The notes: a model not told the origin generated them from the letters alone. DNA of 64,000 nucleotides from Cedecea neteri (GCF_000758305.1 NZ_CP009458.1:3968001-4032000); one strand, 5' to 3'. Positions 33,500-42,981 are shown, counted from the first letter of the stretch. Numbers and translations: made by a program.

Positions 33500-35707
33500 A
33501 TGATGACCTCAATACTTCCGGACAAAAAAATGATAAAGGTTTTTACCGTCAAGCGCTCCGCTTTACTCTGCGCGCTGGCGCTCATCGCCCCTTTTTCTTC
33601 ATCGGCTGAAGAAACCCTGGTTGTGACCGCCAAACCTGCTGACACCGCAACCTCTCCTACGCTTGGCTATACCGCCACCACAACCCGTGGTGCGACCAAA
33701 ACCGACGAGCCGCTGATTACCACCGGGCAAAGCATTTCCGTCGTGACCCGCCAGCAAATGGAAGACCAGGGCGCGCAAACCATTAACAACGCGCTGAACT
33801 ATACCCCGGGCGTGTTCACCGGCTTCTCCGGCGGCGCAACCCGCTACGATACCGTCGCGTTACGGGGCTTCCACGGCGGGGATGTGAATAATATCTTCCT
33901 TGATGGCCTTCGCCTGATGAGCGACGCGGGCAGCTTTAACGTGGTCCAGGTCGATCCCTGGTTCCTCGAACGGCTGGATGTTATCAAAGGCCCTTCCTCC
34001 GCACTTTACGGCCAGACCGTGCCGGGCGGCCTGGTGATGGAAACCTCGAAACGCCCGCAGTTTGTTGAAGAAGGCCACGTGCGGGCAATCTTCGGCAACC
34101 ACAATACCAACGGTACGGCGTTTGATTACACCAACGCGATTAATGACCAGTGGGCCTTCCGTATCACCGGCCTGACCAAAAATAGCGATACACAGTATGA
34201 AAACACGCGTGACGAACGTTACGCTATTTCGCCCTCCCTGCTTTGGCAGCCGGATGATGCAACGTCTTTGGTGCTAAGAGCTTACCTGGAAAAAGATCCG
34301 TCCGGCGGCTACCACGGTTCCGTTCCGGGCGACGGCAGTCTTTACACCACCACGGGACGCAAGCTGGATACCGGGTTCTCAGACGTACAGCCGGGGGATG
34401 ACGCTTTTAAGCGCCACCAGCAGATCTACAGCTACGAGTTTGCACACGCCTTCGACGATGTCTGGTCTTTCCGCTCAAACGCCAGCTATACCCACTCAAA
34501 CGTAGCGCTTCGGCAGGCTTACCAAATTGGCTGGGCAGATACCGCGCATAACGAACTGGCGCGCTACTACAGCCGTGAAAACTCCTCGCTGGATGCCTGG
34601 GCCATCGACAACCAGTTGGAAGCCGACTTCGCGACCGGCGACCTGCAGCATAAAGTGGTGCTCGGCGGGGAATACCACCGGTTCACCAACGATTTGACGG
34701 ACGGAACGGGCTACACCACCAACCTGAACCCATGGACCGACGTTTCTGGCGGCGTTGGCGGTTACTACTATTACGATCCACGTGACCCAAGCTACACGAC
34801 AATTAATCAGGGGCTTTTGGTTAAATCAGGCCGACGCCAGTATGAGCAAACCGGGGCTTATCTGCAGGATGAGATGAAGTGGGACCGCTGGCATATGACG
34901 CTGTCTGGCCGCTACGATCATCTGGTCACCAAAAGCCATCTGGTGGCGACGGCGATCGACAGTGACGTGACGGACAACCGCAGCGACAACCACTTTAGCG
35001 GCCGCGCATCTCTGCTGTACGCCTTTGATAACGGTATTTCGCCGTATGTGAGCTACAGCCAGGCCGTCACGCCGCAGGTACTTTCCGATGCCGAAGGCAA
35101 GCTGCTGAAACCGACAACCGCAGAACAGTACGAGGCCGGGATTAAATACCAGCCAATTGGCACCAGCGATCTGTATAGCGTCGCCGTTTACGATTTGACC
35201 CAAAAAGATGTGGGCAACCGTAACGTTCAGGGCGGCTATTTTGAACCGGCAGGTAAAGTGCATTCCCAGGGGCTGGAGCTGGAAGCCCGCACTCAGTTGA
35301 CACCACGCCTGTCGACCATTGCCAGCTACACCCTCAACCGGGTTCGCTATAAAGACGCCATTGACGGTAATGACGGCAACAAGCCGTACGTCACGCCAAA
35401 TCAAATGGCGAGCCTGTGGAGCACGTTTAAAGCCGATTATGGCCTGAGCCTGGGCGCAGGGATTCGCTACATCGGCAAACAATGGGCCGACAACGAAAAT
35501 ACCCTGCGTGTTCCTTCCGTAATGCTGCTGGATACCATGGTTCGGGCAGATATAGGCGCATGGACACCGTCGCTGAAAGGCGCGTTTGTGCAGCTCAATG
35601 CCACCAACCTGACGGGCCGTGACTATGTGGCGGGCTGCTACGGGACAGGCTATTGCTATTGGGGCGCAGAACGTTCCGTGATTGCAACCGTGGGCTACGA
35701 TTTCTAA
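33500..35707 (+). CDS. TonB-dependent siderophore receptor (FhuA/FoxA-like)
   Basis: A 735-residue outer-membrane receptor: signal peptide, TonB box ETLVVTA directly after it, a plug domain (about 70-180 with SISVVTRQQMEDQGAQTINNAL and VIKGPSSALYGQTVPGG), a 22-strand barrel and the terminal aromatic (YDF-end). The plug and barrel look like hydroxamate-siderophore receptors of the FhuA/FoxA/FcuA group. The start is uncertain: ATG 33500 (or 33503) gives a long n-region, ATG 33530 gives a cleaner signal peptide. No periplasmic or ABC uptake genes are next to it, so it must use a shared system. It is inserted between treA and ymgE relative to E. coli. Confidence 0.92.
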   Translation: MMTSILPDKKMIKVFTVKRSALLCALALIAPFSSSAEETLVVTAKPADTATSPTLGYTATTTRGATKTDEPLITTGQSISVVTRQQMEDQGAQTINNALNYTPGVFTGFSGGATRYDTVALRGFHGGDVNNIFLDGLRLMSDAGSFNVVQVDPWFLERLDVIKGPSSALYGQTVPGGLVMETSKRPQFVEEGHVRAIFGNHNTNGTAFDYTNAINDQWAFRITGLTKNSDTQYENTRDERYAISPSLLWQPDDATSLVLRAYLEKDPSGGYHGSVPGDGSLYTTTGRKLDTGFSDVQPGDDAFKRHQQIYSYEFAHAFDDVWSFRSNASYTHSNVALRQAYQIGWADTAHNELARYYSRENSSLDAWAIDNQLEADFATGDLQHKVVLGGEYHRFTNDLTDGTGYTTNLNPWTDVSGGVGGYYYYDPRDPSYTTINQGLLVKSGRRQYEQTGAYLQDEMKWDRWHMTLSGRYDHLVTKSHLVATAIDSDVTDNRSDNHFSGRASLLYAFDNGISPYVSYSQAVTPQVLSDAEGKLLKPTTAEQYEAGIKYQPIGTSDLYSVAVYDLTQKDVGNRNVQGGYFEPAGKVHSQGLELEARTQLTPRLSTIASYTLNRVRYKDAIDGNDGNKPYVTPNQMASLWSTFKADYGLSLGAGIRYIGKQWADNENTLRVPSVMLLDTMVRADIGAWTPSLKGAFVQLNATNLTGRDYVAGCYGTGYCYWGAERSVIATVGYDF

Positions 35708-35729
35708 ACTTGTACAGAAAGCTAAACGT

Positions 35730-35755
35730 AAAAACGGCCCCGCAGGGCCGTTTTT
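35730..35755. terminator. Bidirectional terminator between receptor and ymgE
   Basis: Stem AAAAACGGCCC / GGGCCGTTTTT, CGCA loop, with T- and A-runs on both sides. Confidence 0.92.
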
Positions 35756-35770
35756 GTAATAAATGACTTT

Positions 35771-36022
35771 CTACCGTCGTACCATCCTGAAAATAGCCAG
35801 CACAATAATGGCGCCAATCACCGCCACAAAGAAACTTGGCCAGTTAAAACCGGTTACCGGTCCGCCAAGGTGCAATGCCGTCGCCACCCAGCCGCCGACA
35901 ACCGCGCCCACGATCCCCAGAATACAAGTGAGGATAATACCGCCGCCGTCTTTGCCAGGCATAATCAACTTAGCGACCACACCCGCGATAAGACCAAAAA
36001 TAATCCAGGCCAGGATACCCAT
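35771..36022 (-). CDS. ymgE: GlsB/YeaQ/YmgE family membrane protein
   Basis: An 83-residue protein with three glycine-rich membrane helices (MGILAWIIFGLIAGVVAKLI, then the GIVGAVVGGW and FFVAVIGAII segments), matching the small transglycosylase-associated YmgE/YeaQ family, often general-stress induced. Length is normal. The name transglycosylase-associated is historical; the function is unknown. Position next to ycgR agrees with the enteric order. Confidence 0.9.
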   Translation of the reverse strand: MGILAWIIFGLIAGVVAKLIMPGKDGGGIILTCILGIVGAVVGGWVATALHLGGPVTGFNWPSFFVAVIGAIIVLAIFRMVRR

Positions 36023-36189
36023 TTTAGAACGTCCTCTTCTACATTGTGAGCTTTAGCAGGCTCGCCCGAGGCTCTCTGCGCCCCGGCCAGCGACCTGCTG
36101 TCAAAAAGAGTATAGTTCGGTTGCAAAAAAACGTGATGAATCTCACCTGGTTATACGCATTTTCAGGAAAAAATAGTCAAAAATTTGTA

Positions 36190-36216
36190 TTAAGTTTTGT
36201 GCGGTTTTGCCGATAA
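36190..36216 (+). promoter_or_regulatory. Sigma-28 (FliA) promoter of ycgR
   Basis: TTAAGTTT - 11 nt - GCCGATAA fits the flagellar consensus TAAAGTTT-N11-GCCGATAA with one mismatch and exact spacing, 43 bp upstream of the ycgR start. ycgR is a known flagellar class-3 gene. Confidence 0.9.
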
Positions 36217-36258
36217 GCTTCGTTACCACAACCTGAAAACACAACAAGGACTTGAGCC

Positions 36259-36990
36259 TTGAGTCACTATAACGATCAGTTCCTGAAGCAGTCTCCTCTG
36301 GCAGTATTAGGTGTGTTACGTGATTTACACAGACAGCAGGTTCCCGTCAGGCTGGAATGGTCTAACGGGCAGTTCATCAGCAAAATTCTCGACGTTTCGG
36401 CGGAGCGTTTAGTGCTGGACTTTGGCAGCCAGGCGCAGGAGAACCTTTCCGTGCAGAAGGCCAACGATATTGATTTCATCGCTGAAACGCAGGGGGCAAA
36501 AGTCGAATTCTCGCTGCCGGGCCTTAAAGCGACGGAATATCAAAATCTCCCGGCGTTTACCACGCCGCTGCCGCCATCGCTGTGGTTCGTTCAGCGTCGG
36601 GAATACTTCCGTATAACCGCGCCTACGCAGCCCCAGTACTATTGTCGCACCGAGCTGGCCGATGGGTCTCAGTTTGCCTTCCGGCTCTGTGACCTGTCTC
36701 TCGGCGGAATGGGGGCACTGGTGGATGGCACATTGCCGCCAGGACTTGCGCCCGGCCTGCGTTTTGGCCGCGTAGAGATGGATCTCGTGGAATGGGGCAA
36801 GTTTTATTTTGATATGCAGCTGGTGATGGTTTCGGAGCGAAAAGTGGTGGACAGTAAAAATGAAACCATTTCTACTCCGCGCCTGAGTTTTCGTTTCTTA
36901 AACGTCAACCCGGCGGTCGAGCGCGAACTGCAGAAAATTATTTTCTCGCTGGAGCGGTCGGCCCGGGAAAGGGCCAACCGTGTGAAATAG
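36259..36990 (+). CDS. ycgR: Flagellar brake protein YcgR
   Basis: A 243-residue c-di-GMP effector that slows the flagellar motor by acting on the rotor/MotA interface. The N-terminal YcgR domain (about 1-105) precedes the PilZ domain with the ligand arginines in QRREYFR (R113, R114, R118) and the DLSLGGMG motif (145-152). It begins with TTG; AAGGA lies 8 nt upstream and the encoded start MSHYNDQFLKQ matches E. coli exactly in position. Transcribed from the FliA-type promoter at 36190-36216. Confidence 0.95.
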   Translation: MSHYNDQFLKQSPLAVLGVLRDLHRQQVPVRLEWSNGQFISKILDVSAERLVLDFGSQAQENLSVQKANDIDFIAETQGAKVEFSLPGLKATEYQNLPAFTTPLPPSLWFVQRREYFRITAPTQPQYYCRTELADGSQFAFRLCDLSLGGMGALVDGTLPPGLAPGLRFGRVEMDLVEWGKFYFDMQLVMVSERKVVDSKNETISTPRLSFRFLNVNPAVERELQKIIFSLERSARERANRVK

Positions 36991-36991
36991 C

Positions 36992-37603
36992 TTAAATAGC
37001 ATTCATGGCCCGCGTGACCTTATACAGGTAGCGCGGTGCCTGCGGCGCAGGATGGTTAGTCGCTACGTGCTGGTAGAACTCATCCGGACTCAGGCGGTTA
37101 ATCTTGTCAATCGCGTCCTGCCTGTCAGAGTCAAAGGTTCTTAATAGCGCCCCCGCCCCGTTCACGTAAGAAACGATTAGCGCGTACTGCATCACCTGCG
37201 GGTCGTTGATCCCCCGTAAAATGCCGTGTTCCAGAATACTCAAATACGCTGTGCCGATGTCGATATTGCGTGCCGGATCTCGCAGTTCGCTGTCCGATGG
37301 CTGCCCACTGAAGCCTTGATTGCGGTATACCTCTTTGCCCGCCGTGGAGCCTTTGATTTGCATCAGGCCGATGGCATTAGAAGCGCTAACCAGCTTCGGG
37401 TTGCCGCCCGACTCTACCGCAATGATCGCCGTTATCAACCTTGGGCTAACGCCCCATTGCTGCCCGGAGACTTCGGTCAGCGGCATCCAGTTCAGCGCCC
37501 GCTGGGTGGGGATGGTCGGATCCCACGGCGCCTGCTGCTGCGGAGAATGGCTGGAGCAACCGGCCAAAAAAAGCACCAGAATGATAAACCCTCTTAATTT
37601 CAC
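36992..37603 (-). CDS. emtA: Endo-type membrane-bound lytic transglycosylase EmtA (MltE)
   Basis: About 203 residues, identical in length to E. coli EmtA. Outer-membrane lipoprotein with lipobox LAGC; it cleaves glycan strands endolytically. The catalytic Glu is in AVESGGNP, followed by SNAIGLMQIK and the terminal NHPAPQAPRY. The open frame continues upstream to 37675, but GTG 37603 gives the MKLRG-type start of known EmtA and has AAGGA 7 nt upstream. It ends two bases after ycgR (convergent) and is divergent from ldcA. Confidence 0.94.
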   Translation of the reverse strand: MKLRGFIILVLFLAGCSSHSPQQQAPWDPTIPTQRALNWMPLTEVSGQQWGVSPRLITAIIAVESGGNPKLVSASNAIGLMQIKGSTAGKEVYRNQGFSGQPSDSELRDPARNIDIGTAYLSILEHGILRGINDPQVMQYALIVSYVNGAGALLRTFDSDRQDAIDKINRLSPDEFYQHVATNHPAPQAPRYLYKVTRAMNAI

Positions 37604-37698
37604 GCCTCTATCCTTATTGATGTGGCCAGCCATAACGGCGATGACAAGCGCTCTCGATAGCGGCATGATAACCAATTCATATTCAGCAAGGAAATGCC

Positions 37699-38610
37699 AT
37701 GTCTCTGATTCATTTAATCGCCCCGTCCGGCTACTGCGTTAATCAACAGGCCGCGGCCAGGGGCATTCGTCGGCTGGAAGAGAATGGGCATCAGGTCGTC
37801 AATCAGCAGGCAGTGACAAGGCGTTTTCAACGTTTTGCCGGTACGGACAGTGAACGACTGGCGGAACTTAATCAGCTGGCGGCGCTACCGCCGGAAACGG
37901 ACATTGTGCTGGCCGTGCGCGGGGGTTACGGCGTGAGCCGCCTGCTTGAGCACATTGATTTTTCACGTCTGGGTGCTGTGCTACGCGCCCGGCCACAAAT
38001 TATCTGCGGCCATAGCGACTTTACTGCTTTTCAGCTAGGCCTGTTGGCACAGTGCGGGGCCATCACCTTCAGCGGGCCAATGCTTGCCGGAAATTTTGGT
38101 GCCGAGGAGAGGGATGAATACACCTGGCGCCACTTTTGGCAGGCGCTCAGCGAACCGACGTTCACGCTAAGTTGGGAAAACGATGCGCCCGCGATGCAGG
38201 CCAGCGGCACGGTTTGGGGCGGCAATCTCGCGATGCTGATCTCTCTGGTCGGCACGCCGTTTCTGCCGCAAATAGACGGTGGCATTCTGGTTGTGGAAGA
38301 CATTAATGAACATCCCTTCCGCGTTGAGCGCATGCTGCTGCAGCTTTACCATGCGGGGATTCTGTCACGCCAGAAAGCAATTATTTTAGGAAGTTTTAAC
38401 GGTACAACCACAACAGATTACGATGCAGGATATACTTTTGAAGAAATGCGTAAAACGCTGCAACAACGCCTTAATATACCAGTCCTTTCCGGCCTGCCTT
38501 TTGGACATGAGCCGCAAACCGTGACGCTGCCGCTCGGCGCGTTTGGCGAACTGGCCCACGACGGCGTCACCTCCCGGCTGACGTTGAGCGGGCACCCGGT
38601 ACTTCGCTAA
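37699..38610 (+). CDS. ldcA: Murein tetrapeptide carboxypeptidase LdcA
   Basis: A 303-residue cytoplasmic LD-carboxypeptidase (peptidase S66) that removes the terminal D-Ala from recycled tetrapeptides. The nucleophile is in GHSDFTAFQ, with LAVRGGYGVSRLLEHIDF before it and the histidine region GLPFGHEPQTVTLPLGA near the C-terminus. AAGGAA precedes the ATG. Divergent from emtA, placing two cell-wall recycling genes together. Confidence 0.95.
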   Translation: MSLIHLIAPSGYCVNQQAAARGIRRLEENGHQVVNQQAVTRRFQRFAGTDSERLAELNQLAALPPETDIVLAVRGGYGVSRLLEHIDFSRLGAVLRARPQIICGHSDFTAFQLGLLAQCGAITFSGPMLAGNFGAEERDEYTWRHFWQALSEPTFTLSWENDAPAMQASGTVWGGNLAMLISLVGTPFLPQIDGGILVVEDINEHPFRVERMLLQLYHAGILSRQKAIILGSFNGTTTTDYDAGYTFEEMRKTLQQRLNIPVLSGLPFGHEPQTVTLPLGAFGELAHDGVTSRLTLSGHPVLR

Positions 38611-38623
38611 AGAAGCCCGGTTT

Positions 38624-38644
38624 AAGCGCCCTTTTTGGGCGTTT
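38624..38644 (+). terminator. Weak hairpin after ldcA
   Basis: AAGCGCCC / GGGCGTTT stem with a TTTTT loop and one G-T pair, without a T-run after it. It may attenuate read-through into cvrA. Confidence 0.4.
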
Positions 38645-38693
38645 GGGTAGCAGATGACATGTTACAATTCGACAACATAGACAAAGGAGACGA

Positions 38694-40430
38694 GTGATTT
38701 TGGACGCAGGGGCGATTGTCAGTCTGTTTATTTTGGGTTCCGTTCTGGTAACTTGCAGTATCTTATTAAGTTCTTTCTCCTCTCGTCTGGGCATTCCCAT
38801 TCTGGTTATCTTTTTGGCTATCGGCATGCTGGCCGGGATCGATGGCCTCGGCGGTATCCCGTTTGATAATTACCCTTTTGCTTACCTGATCAGCAACCTG
38901 GCGCTGGCGGTGATTCTGCTTGACGGCGGGATGCGAACCCAGGCGAGCTCGTTTCGCGTTGCGCTTGGCCCCGCGCTCTCGCTGGCAACCGTCGGCGTGT
39001 TAATTACCTCCGGCCTGACCGGAATTGCCGCCGCCTGGCTGTTCAACCTGAACCTGATTGACGGGCTGCTTATTGGCGCCATTGTGGGTTCGACCGATGC
39101 CGCTGCGGTCTTCTCCCTGCTCGGTGGGAAAGGCCTTAACGAACGCGTAGGCGCGACGCTTGAAATTGAATCGGGCAGCAATGACCCGATGGCGGTGTTT
39201 CTCACCATTACGCTGATTGAGATGATCCAGCAACACCAGACCGGCCTGAGCTGGCTGTTCCTCGTGCACATCATTCAGCAATTTGGCCTGGGGATTGCGC
39301 TTGGCCTTGGCGGCGGCTATCTGCTGCTGCAAATGATTAACCGGATAACCCTCCCCCACGGACTTTACCCGATGCTGGCCCTGAGCGGCGGAATTATGGT
39401 GTTTGGCGTGACCACGGCGCTGGACGGCAGCGGTATTCTGGCTGTTTATCTGTGCGGCTTTGTCATGGGCAACCGCCCGATCCGCAACCGTTTCGGGATC
39501 CTGCAAACCTTTGACGGCCTGGCCTGGATGGCGCAAATCGGCATGTTCCTGGTGCTGGGTTTACTGGTGAATCCGTCCGATCTGCTGCCGATTGCGGTGC
39601 CCGCCTTGCTGCTTTCCGCGTGGATGATCTTCTTTGCTCGTCCGCTGTCGATTTTTGCCGGTCTGCTGCCATTCCGCGGTTTTAATCTTCGTGAGCGCGT
39701 ATTTATCAGCTGGGTTGGGCTGCGAGGTGCAGTGCCGATCATCCTGGCAGTGTTCCCGATGATGGCCGGGCTGGATAACGCCCGCCTGTTCTTCAATGTC
39801 GCTTTCTTTGTCGTGCTTGTGTCTTTACTGCTCCAGGGTACGTCGCTGGGCTGGGCCGCAAAGAAAGCCAAAGTCGTGGTGCCGCCGGTCGGCTGGCCCG
39901 TTTCCCGCGTGGGCCTGGATATTCATCCTGACAATCCGTGGGAACAATTTGTCTACCAGCTAAGCGAAGAGAAATGGTGTGTGGGCGCCGCCCTGCGTGA
40001 CCTGCATATGCCAGAAGAGACGCGCATTGCCGCACTGTTCCGCGATAACGTGCTGCTGCATCCGACGGGCAGCACTCGCCTGCGTGAAGGCGATGTGCTT
40101 TGCGTGATTGGCCGCGAACGCGATCTTCCTGCACTTGGGAAACTGTTTAGCCAGTCGCCGCCGGTGGATTTGGATCAACGTTTCTTTGGCGATTTTATTC
40201 TGGAAGCCAGCGCCCAGTTCTCCGATGTGGCGACCATTTACGGCCTGACGCTGGATGAAGAAGTGGATACCCAGCAGTCGTTAGGTGATTTTGTGCTGGG
40301 GATGCTTGGCGGTGCACCGGTTGTTGGCGACCAGGTGGAGTTTGCCGGGATGATTTGGACGGTGGCCGAGAAAGAAGACAACCTGGTGCGTAAGATTGGT
40401 GTCCGGGTGGCCGAGGAAGAAGAGGAGTAG
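38694..40430 (+). CDS. cvrA: K+/H+ antiporter CvrA (NhaP2 type)
   Basis: A 578-residue CPA1-type antiporter with about 12 membrane helices and a cytoplasmic TrkA-C/CorC-like end (about 405-575). Key segments ILLDGGMRTQASSFR and GSTDAAAVFSLLGGKGLNERVGATLEIESGSNDPMA match E. coli CvrA almost residue for residue; the protein exports K+ and supports low-osmolarity growth. Start is ambiguous: GTG 38694 or TTG 38700 (giving MDAG, like the E. coli MDAT); AAGGAG sits at 38684-38689. Confidence 0.95.
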   Translation: MILDAGAIVSLFILGSVLVTCSILLSSFSSRLGIPILVIFLAIGMLAGIDGLGGIPFDNYPFAYLISNLALAVILLDGGMRTQASSFRVALGPALSLATVGVLITSGLTGIAAAWLFNLNLIDGLLIGAIVGSTDAAAVFSLLGGKGLNERVGATLEIESGSNDPMAVFLTITLIEMIQQHQTGLSWLFLVHIIQQFGLGIALGLGGGYLLLQMINRITLPHGLYPMLALSGGIMVFGVTTALDGSGILAVYLCGFVMGNRPIRNRFGILQTFDGLAWMAQIGMFLVLGLLVNPSDLLPIAVPALLLSAWMIFFARPLSIFAGLLPFRGFNLRERVFISWVGLRGAVPIILAVFPMMAGLDNARLFFNVAFFVVLVSLLLQGTSLGWAAKKAKVVVPPVGWPVSRVGLDIHPDNPWEQFVYQLSEEKWCVGAALRDLHMPEETRIAALFRDNVLLHPTGSTRLREGDVLCVIGRERDLPALGKLFSQSPPVDLDQRFFGDFILEASAQFSDVATIYGLTLDEEVDTQQSLGDFVLGMLGGAPVVGDQVEFAGMIWTVAEKEDNLVRKIGVRVAEEEEE

Positions 40431-40434
40431 TTTC

Positions 40435-40530
40435 CCCTCACCCCGGCCCTCTCCCAGAGGGAGAGGGGGAAAACAAATGACGGAAACCTTCTTTATTCCC
40501 TCTCCTTCTGGGAGAGGGTTAGGGTGAGGG
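40435..40530. repeat. Imperfect inverted repeat after cvrA (intergenic repeat element)
   Basis: Left part CCCTCACCCCGGCCCTCTCC is mirrored at 40511-40530 (GGAGAGGGTTAGGGTGAGGG), each followed inward by a smaller CCCTCTCC-type stem. About 96 bp in all. CCCTCACCCTAACCCTCTCCC-type elements are common extragenic repeats in enteric genomes. It also can act as a terminator-like hairpin between the convergent cvrA and dadX. Confidence 0.75.
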
Positions 40531-40600
40531 TAAAAAAACAAAACCTATACTGCGGTTTGTGAGGTGACAACCAAACTGCCTCTCGAGAGAAGCACGGACA

Positions 40601-41671
40601 TTAACTCACCACCACCGGCACTCGCGGCGCTAACGCACACATCAGCTCATAACCCACCGTACCGGCGGCGCTGGCCACATCGTCAATTTTAACGTTTTTA
40701 CCCCACAGCTCAACCGGGCTGCCGATGCCGGCCTGCGGGCAAGGCGTCAGATCTACGGTAATCATATCCATCGATACTTTCCCTACCACGCGGGTCATGA
40801 CACCATCCACCATGACAGGCGTACCGTCTGGCGCAATGCGCGGGTAGCCGTCCGCATAACCACCAGCCACAATCCCGATTCGCTGCTCGCCGCTGGCGGA
40901 GTAGCGGCTACCGTAGCCCACGGTATCGCCAGCCTTCAGGTTCTGAATGCCGATAATTTCGCTGCTCAACGTCATTACTGGCTGAATACCGCTGGTGGCG
41001 ACATCCTGCCATTGCCCGCTCGGAGAAGCGCCATAAAGGATGATCCCCGGGCGAACCCAGTCAAAGTGCGCTTCCGGGTGCCACAGCGTAGCCGCCGAGT
41101 TTGACAGCGAACGAGGAGCATCAAGGCCTTCTGCCGCCTGCTCAATGCGCTTCATCGGCTCAACAATGCCTTCTGGCTGCTCGGCATCAGCAAAATGCGC
41201 CATCAGCGTCAGTTCACCCACATTCGGGATCGCGTGAAGTTTTTGCCAGATACCGTGCACGCGATCGGGCGTAAACCCGAGGCGATTCATCCCGCTGTTG
41301 ATTTTGAGATAAACATCCAGCGGCGCGCTCAGCTTCGCGTTGGCTATCGCCTTCACCTGCCAGTTGCTGTGCAGGCTGGTGGTCAGCCGGTATTTGTCGA
41401 ACAGCGCCAGCTCATCGGCATGGAAGAACCCTTCCAGCATCAGGATCGGCCCTTTCCAGCCGCGCTCACGTAGCAAAATGGCCTCTTCGAGATTCAGCAT
41501 GGCAAAACCATCGGTCGCGCCTAACGCCGACCAGATACGGTCGAGACCGTGGCCGTACGCGTTGGCCTTAACAACCGACCAGACACGTGAATGCGGTGCG
41601 GCTCTGCGCACTACTTCAAGATTGTTGCGCAGCGCGCTGAGATCCAGCGAAGCAATCACAGGACGGGACAT
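40601..41671 (-). CDS. dadX: Catabolic alanine racemase DadX
   Basis: A 356-residue PLP enzyme converting L- to D-alanine for catabolism. The PLP lysine is Lys35 in VVKANAYGHG and the second base is Tyr253 in GYGSRY. It lies 11 bp after dadA, the standard dadAX operon in enterics, and is normally induced by alanine and controlled by Lrp and CRP. Length fits DadX (356). MSRPVIASLDL start matches E. coli. Confidence 0.96.
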   Translation of the reverse strand: MSRPVIASLDLSALRNNLEVVRRAAPHSRVWSVVKANAYGHGLDRIWSALGATDGFAMLNLEEAILLRERGWKGPILMLEGFFHADELALFDKYRLTTSLHSNWQVKAIANAKLSAPLDVYLKINSGMNRLGFTPDRVHGIWQKLHAIPNVGELTLMAHFADAEQPEGIVEPMKRIEQAAEGLDAPRSLSNSAATLWHPEAHFDWVRPGIILYGASPSGQWQDVATSGIQPVMTLSSEIIGIQNLKAGDTVGYGSRYSASGEQRIGIVAGGYADGYPRIAPDGTPVMVDGVMTRVVGKVSMDMITVDLTPCPQAGIGSPVELWGKNVKIDDVASAAGTVGYELMCALAPRVPVVVS

Positions 41672-41682
41672 GACGGCTCCTT

Positions 41683-42981
41683 TTAGTTATGTGCGCCGTG
41701 AAGGTGGCGGGCGCTCAGTGGCGTAAAGCCAGGCGCGTAGCGTGCGATGCCTAAATCCTCGCTTGGGATAGCCGGAGTACGCCCGGAGATCAGGTCGCTC
41801 AGCATCTGGCCCGAACCGCATGCCATTGTCCAGCCTAGCGTGCCGTGTCCGGTATTAAGCCAGAGATTCTTGAACGGCGTACGTCCTACAATTGGCGTCC
41901 CGTCCGGCGTCATCGGGCGTAGCCCGGTCCAGAAGGTTGCCTGCTCTACGTGCCCACCGCGCGGATAGAGATCCCTGACAACCATTTCCAGCGTTTCACG
42001 GCGTGGCTGCAGCAGTTCGGTGTTGAAGCCGACGATTTCCGCCATCCCTCCCACGCGGATGCGGTTGTCAAAGCGGGTAATCGCGATCTTGTAGGTCTCA
42101 TCCAGAATGGTAGAAACCGGGGCGCCCTGCTCGTCGGCAATAGGAATGGTCAGGGAGTACCCTTTTAAAGGATAGACAGGAATATCGGCAATGCCCTTGA
42201 GCAGGCCAGTGGAATAGGAGCCGAAAGCCACGACGTAGGCATCCCCCTTCACCACTTCCTGGCCACACTGCACGCCGCTGATTTGCTGGTTGTCGTACAG
42301 CAGACGATCAACCGGCGTATTGAAGCGGAACTCAACGCCCGCTTCCGCCGCCATCCGCGCCAGGTTTTGGGTAAACAGCTGGCAGTCACCGGTTTCATCA
42401 TTCGGTAAGCGTAGGCCGCCGGTCAGTTTGTGGGCTACGTCCGCCAGCGCGGGCTCAACACGATTGAGCTGGCTGGCTTCCAGAAGTTCATACGGTACGC
42501 CCGCGTCTTTCAATACGGCGATGTCTTTCGCCGCACTTTCATACTGCTGCTCGGTGCGGAACAGCTGCAGCGTGCCGCCCTGTCGGCCTTCATACTGAAT
42601 GCCAGTAGTGTGGCGCAGCTCTTTCAGACAATCGCGGCTGTATTCTGCCAGACGCACCATGCGGCCTTTGTTTTCCATGTAATGCCGGGTATCGCAGTTA
42701 CGCAGCATCTGCCACATCCACTTCAGCTGGAATTGGGTTCCGTCGAGACTAATGGCCAGCGGTGCATGGCGCTGGAACATCCACTTAATAGCTTTTAACG
42801 GGACGCCCGGTGCAGCCCAGGGCGCGGCATAGCCCGGAGATATTTGCCCGGCGTTGGCCGCGCTGGTCTCCTGCGCCGGCCCTGATTCGCGATCGATGAC
42901 GGTGACTTCATGCCCGGCCTGACGTAAATACCAGGCGCTCGCCACGCCGACGACACCACTTCCCAGCACCACAACACGCAT
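41683..42981 (-). CDS. dadA: D-amino acid dehydrogenase DadA
   Basis: A 432-residue FAD flavoprotein at the inner membrane that oxidises D-alanine to pyruvate and feeds electrons to the respiratory chain. The FAD motif VLGSGVVGVASAWYLRQAG opens the protein, and the PLKGYSLTIP and GHGTLGWTMACGSG segments are diagnostic. Co-transcribed with dadX. Confidence 0.96.
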   Translation of the reverse strand: MRVVVLGSGVVGVASAWYLRQAGHEVTVIDRESGPAQETSAANAGQISPGYAAPWAAPGVPLKAIKWMFQRHAPLAISLDGTQFQLKWMWQMLRNCDTRHYMENKGRMVRLAEYSRDCLKELRHTTGIQYEGRQGGTLQLFRTEQQYESAAKDIAVLKDAGVPYELLEASQLNRVEPALADVAHKLTGGLRLPNDETGDCQLFTQNLARMAAEAGVEFRFNTPVDRLLYDNQQISGVQCGQEVVKGDAYVVAFGSYSTGLLKGIADIPVYPLKGYSLTIPIADEQGAPVSTILDETYKIAITRFDNRIRVGGMAEIVGFNTELLQPRRETLEMVVRDLYPRGGHVEQATFWTGLRPMTPDGTPIVGRTPFKNLWLNTGHGTLGWTMACGSGQMLSDLISGRTPAIPSEDLGIARYAPGFTPLSARHLHGAHN

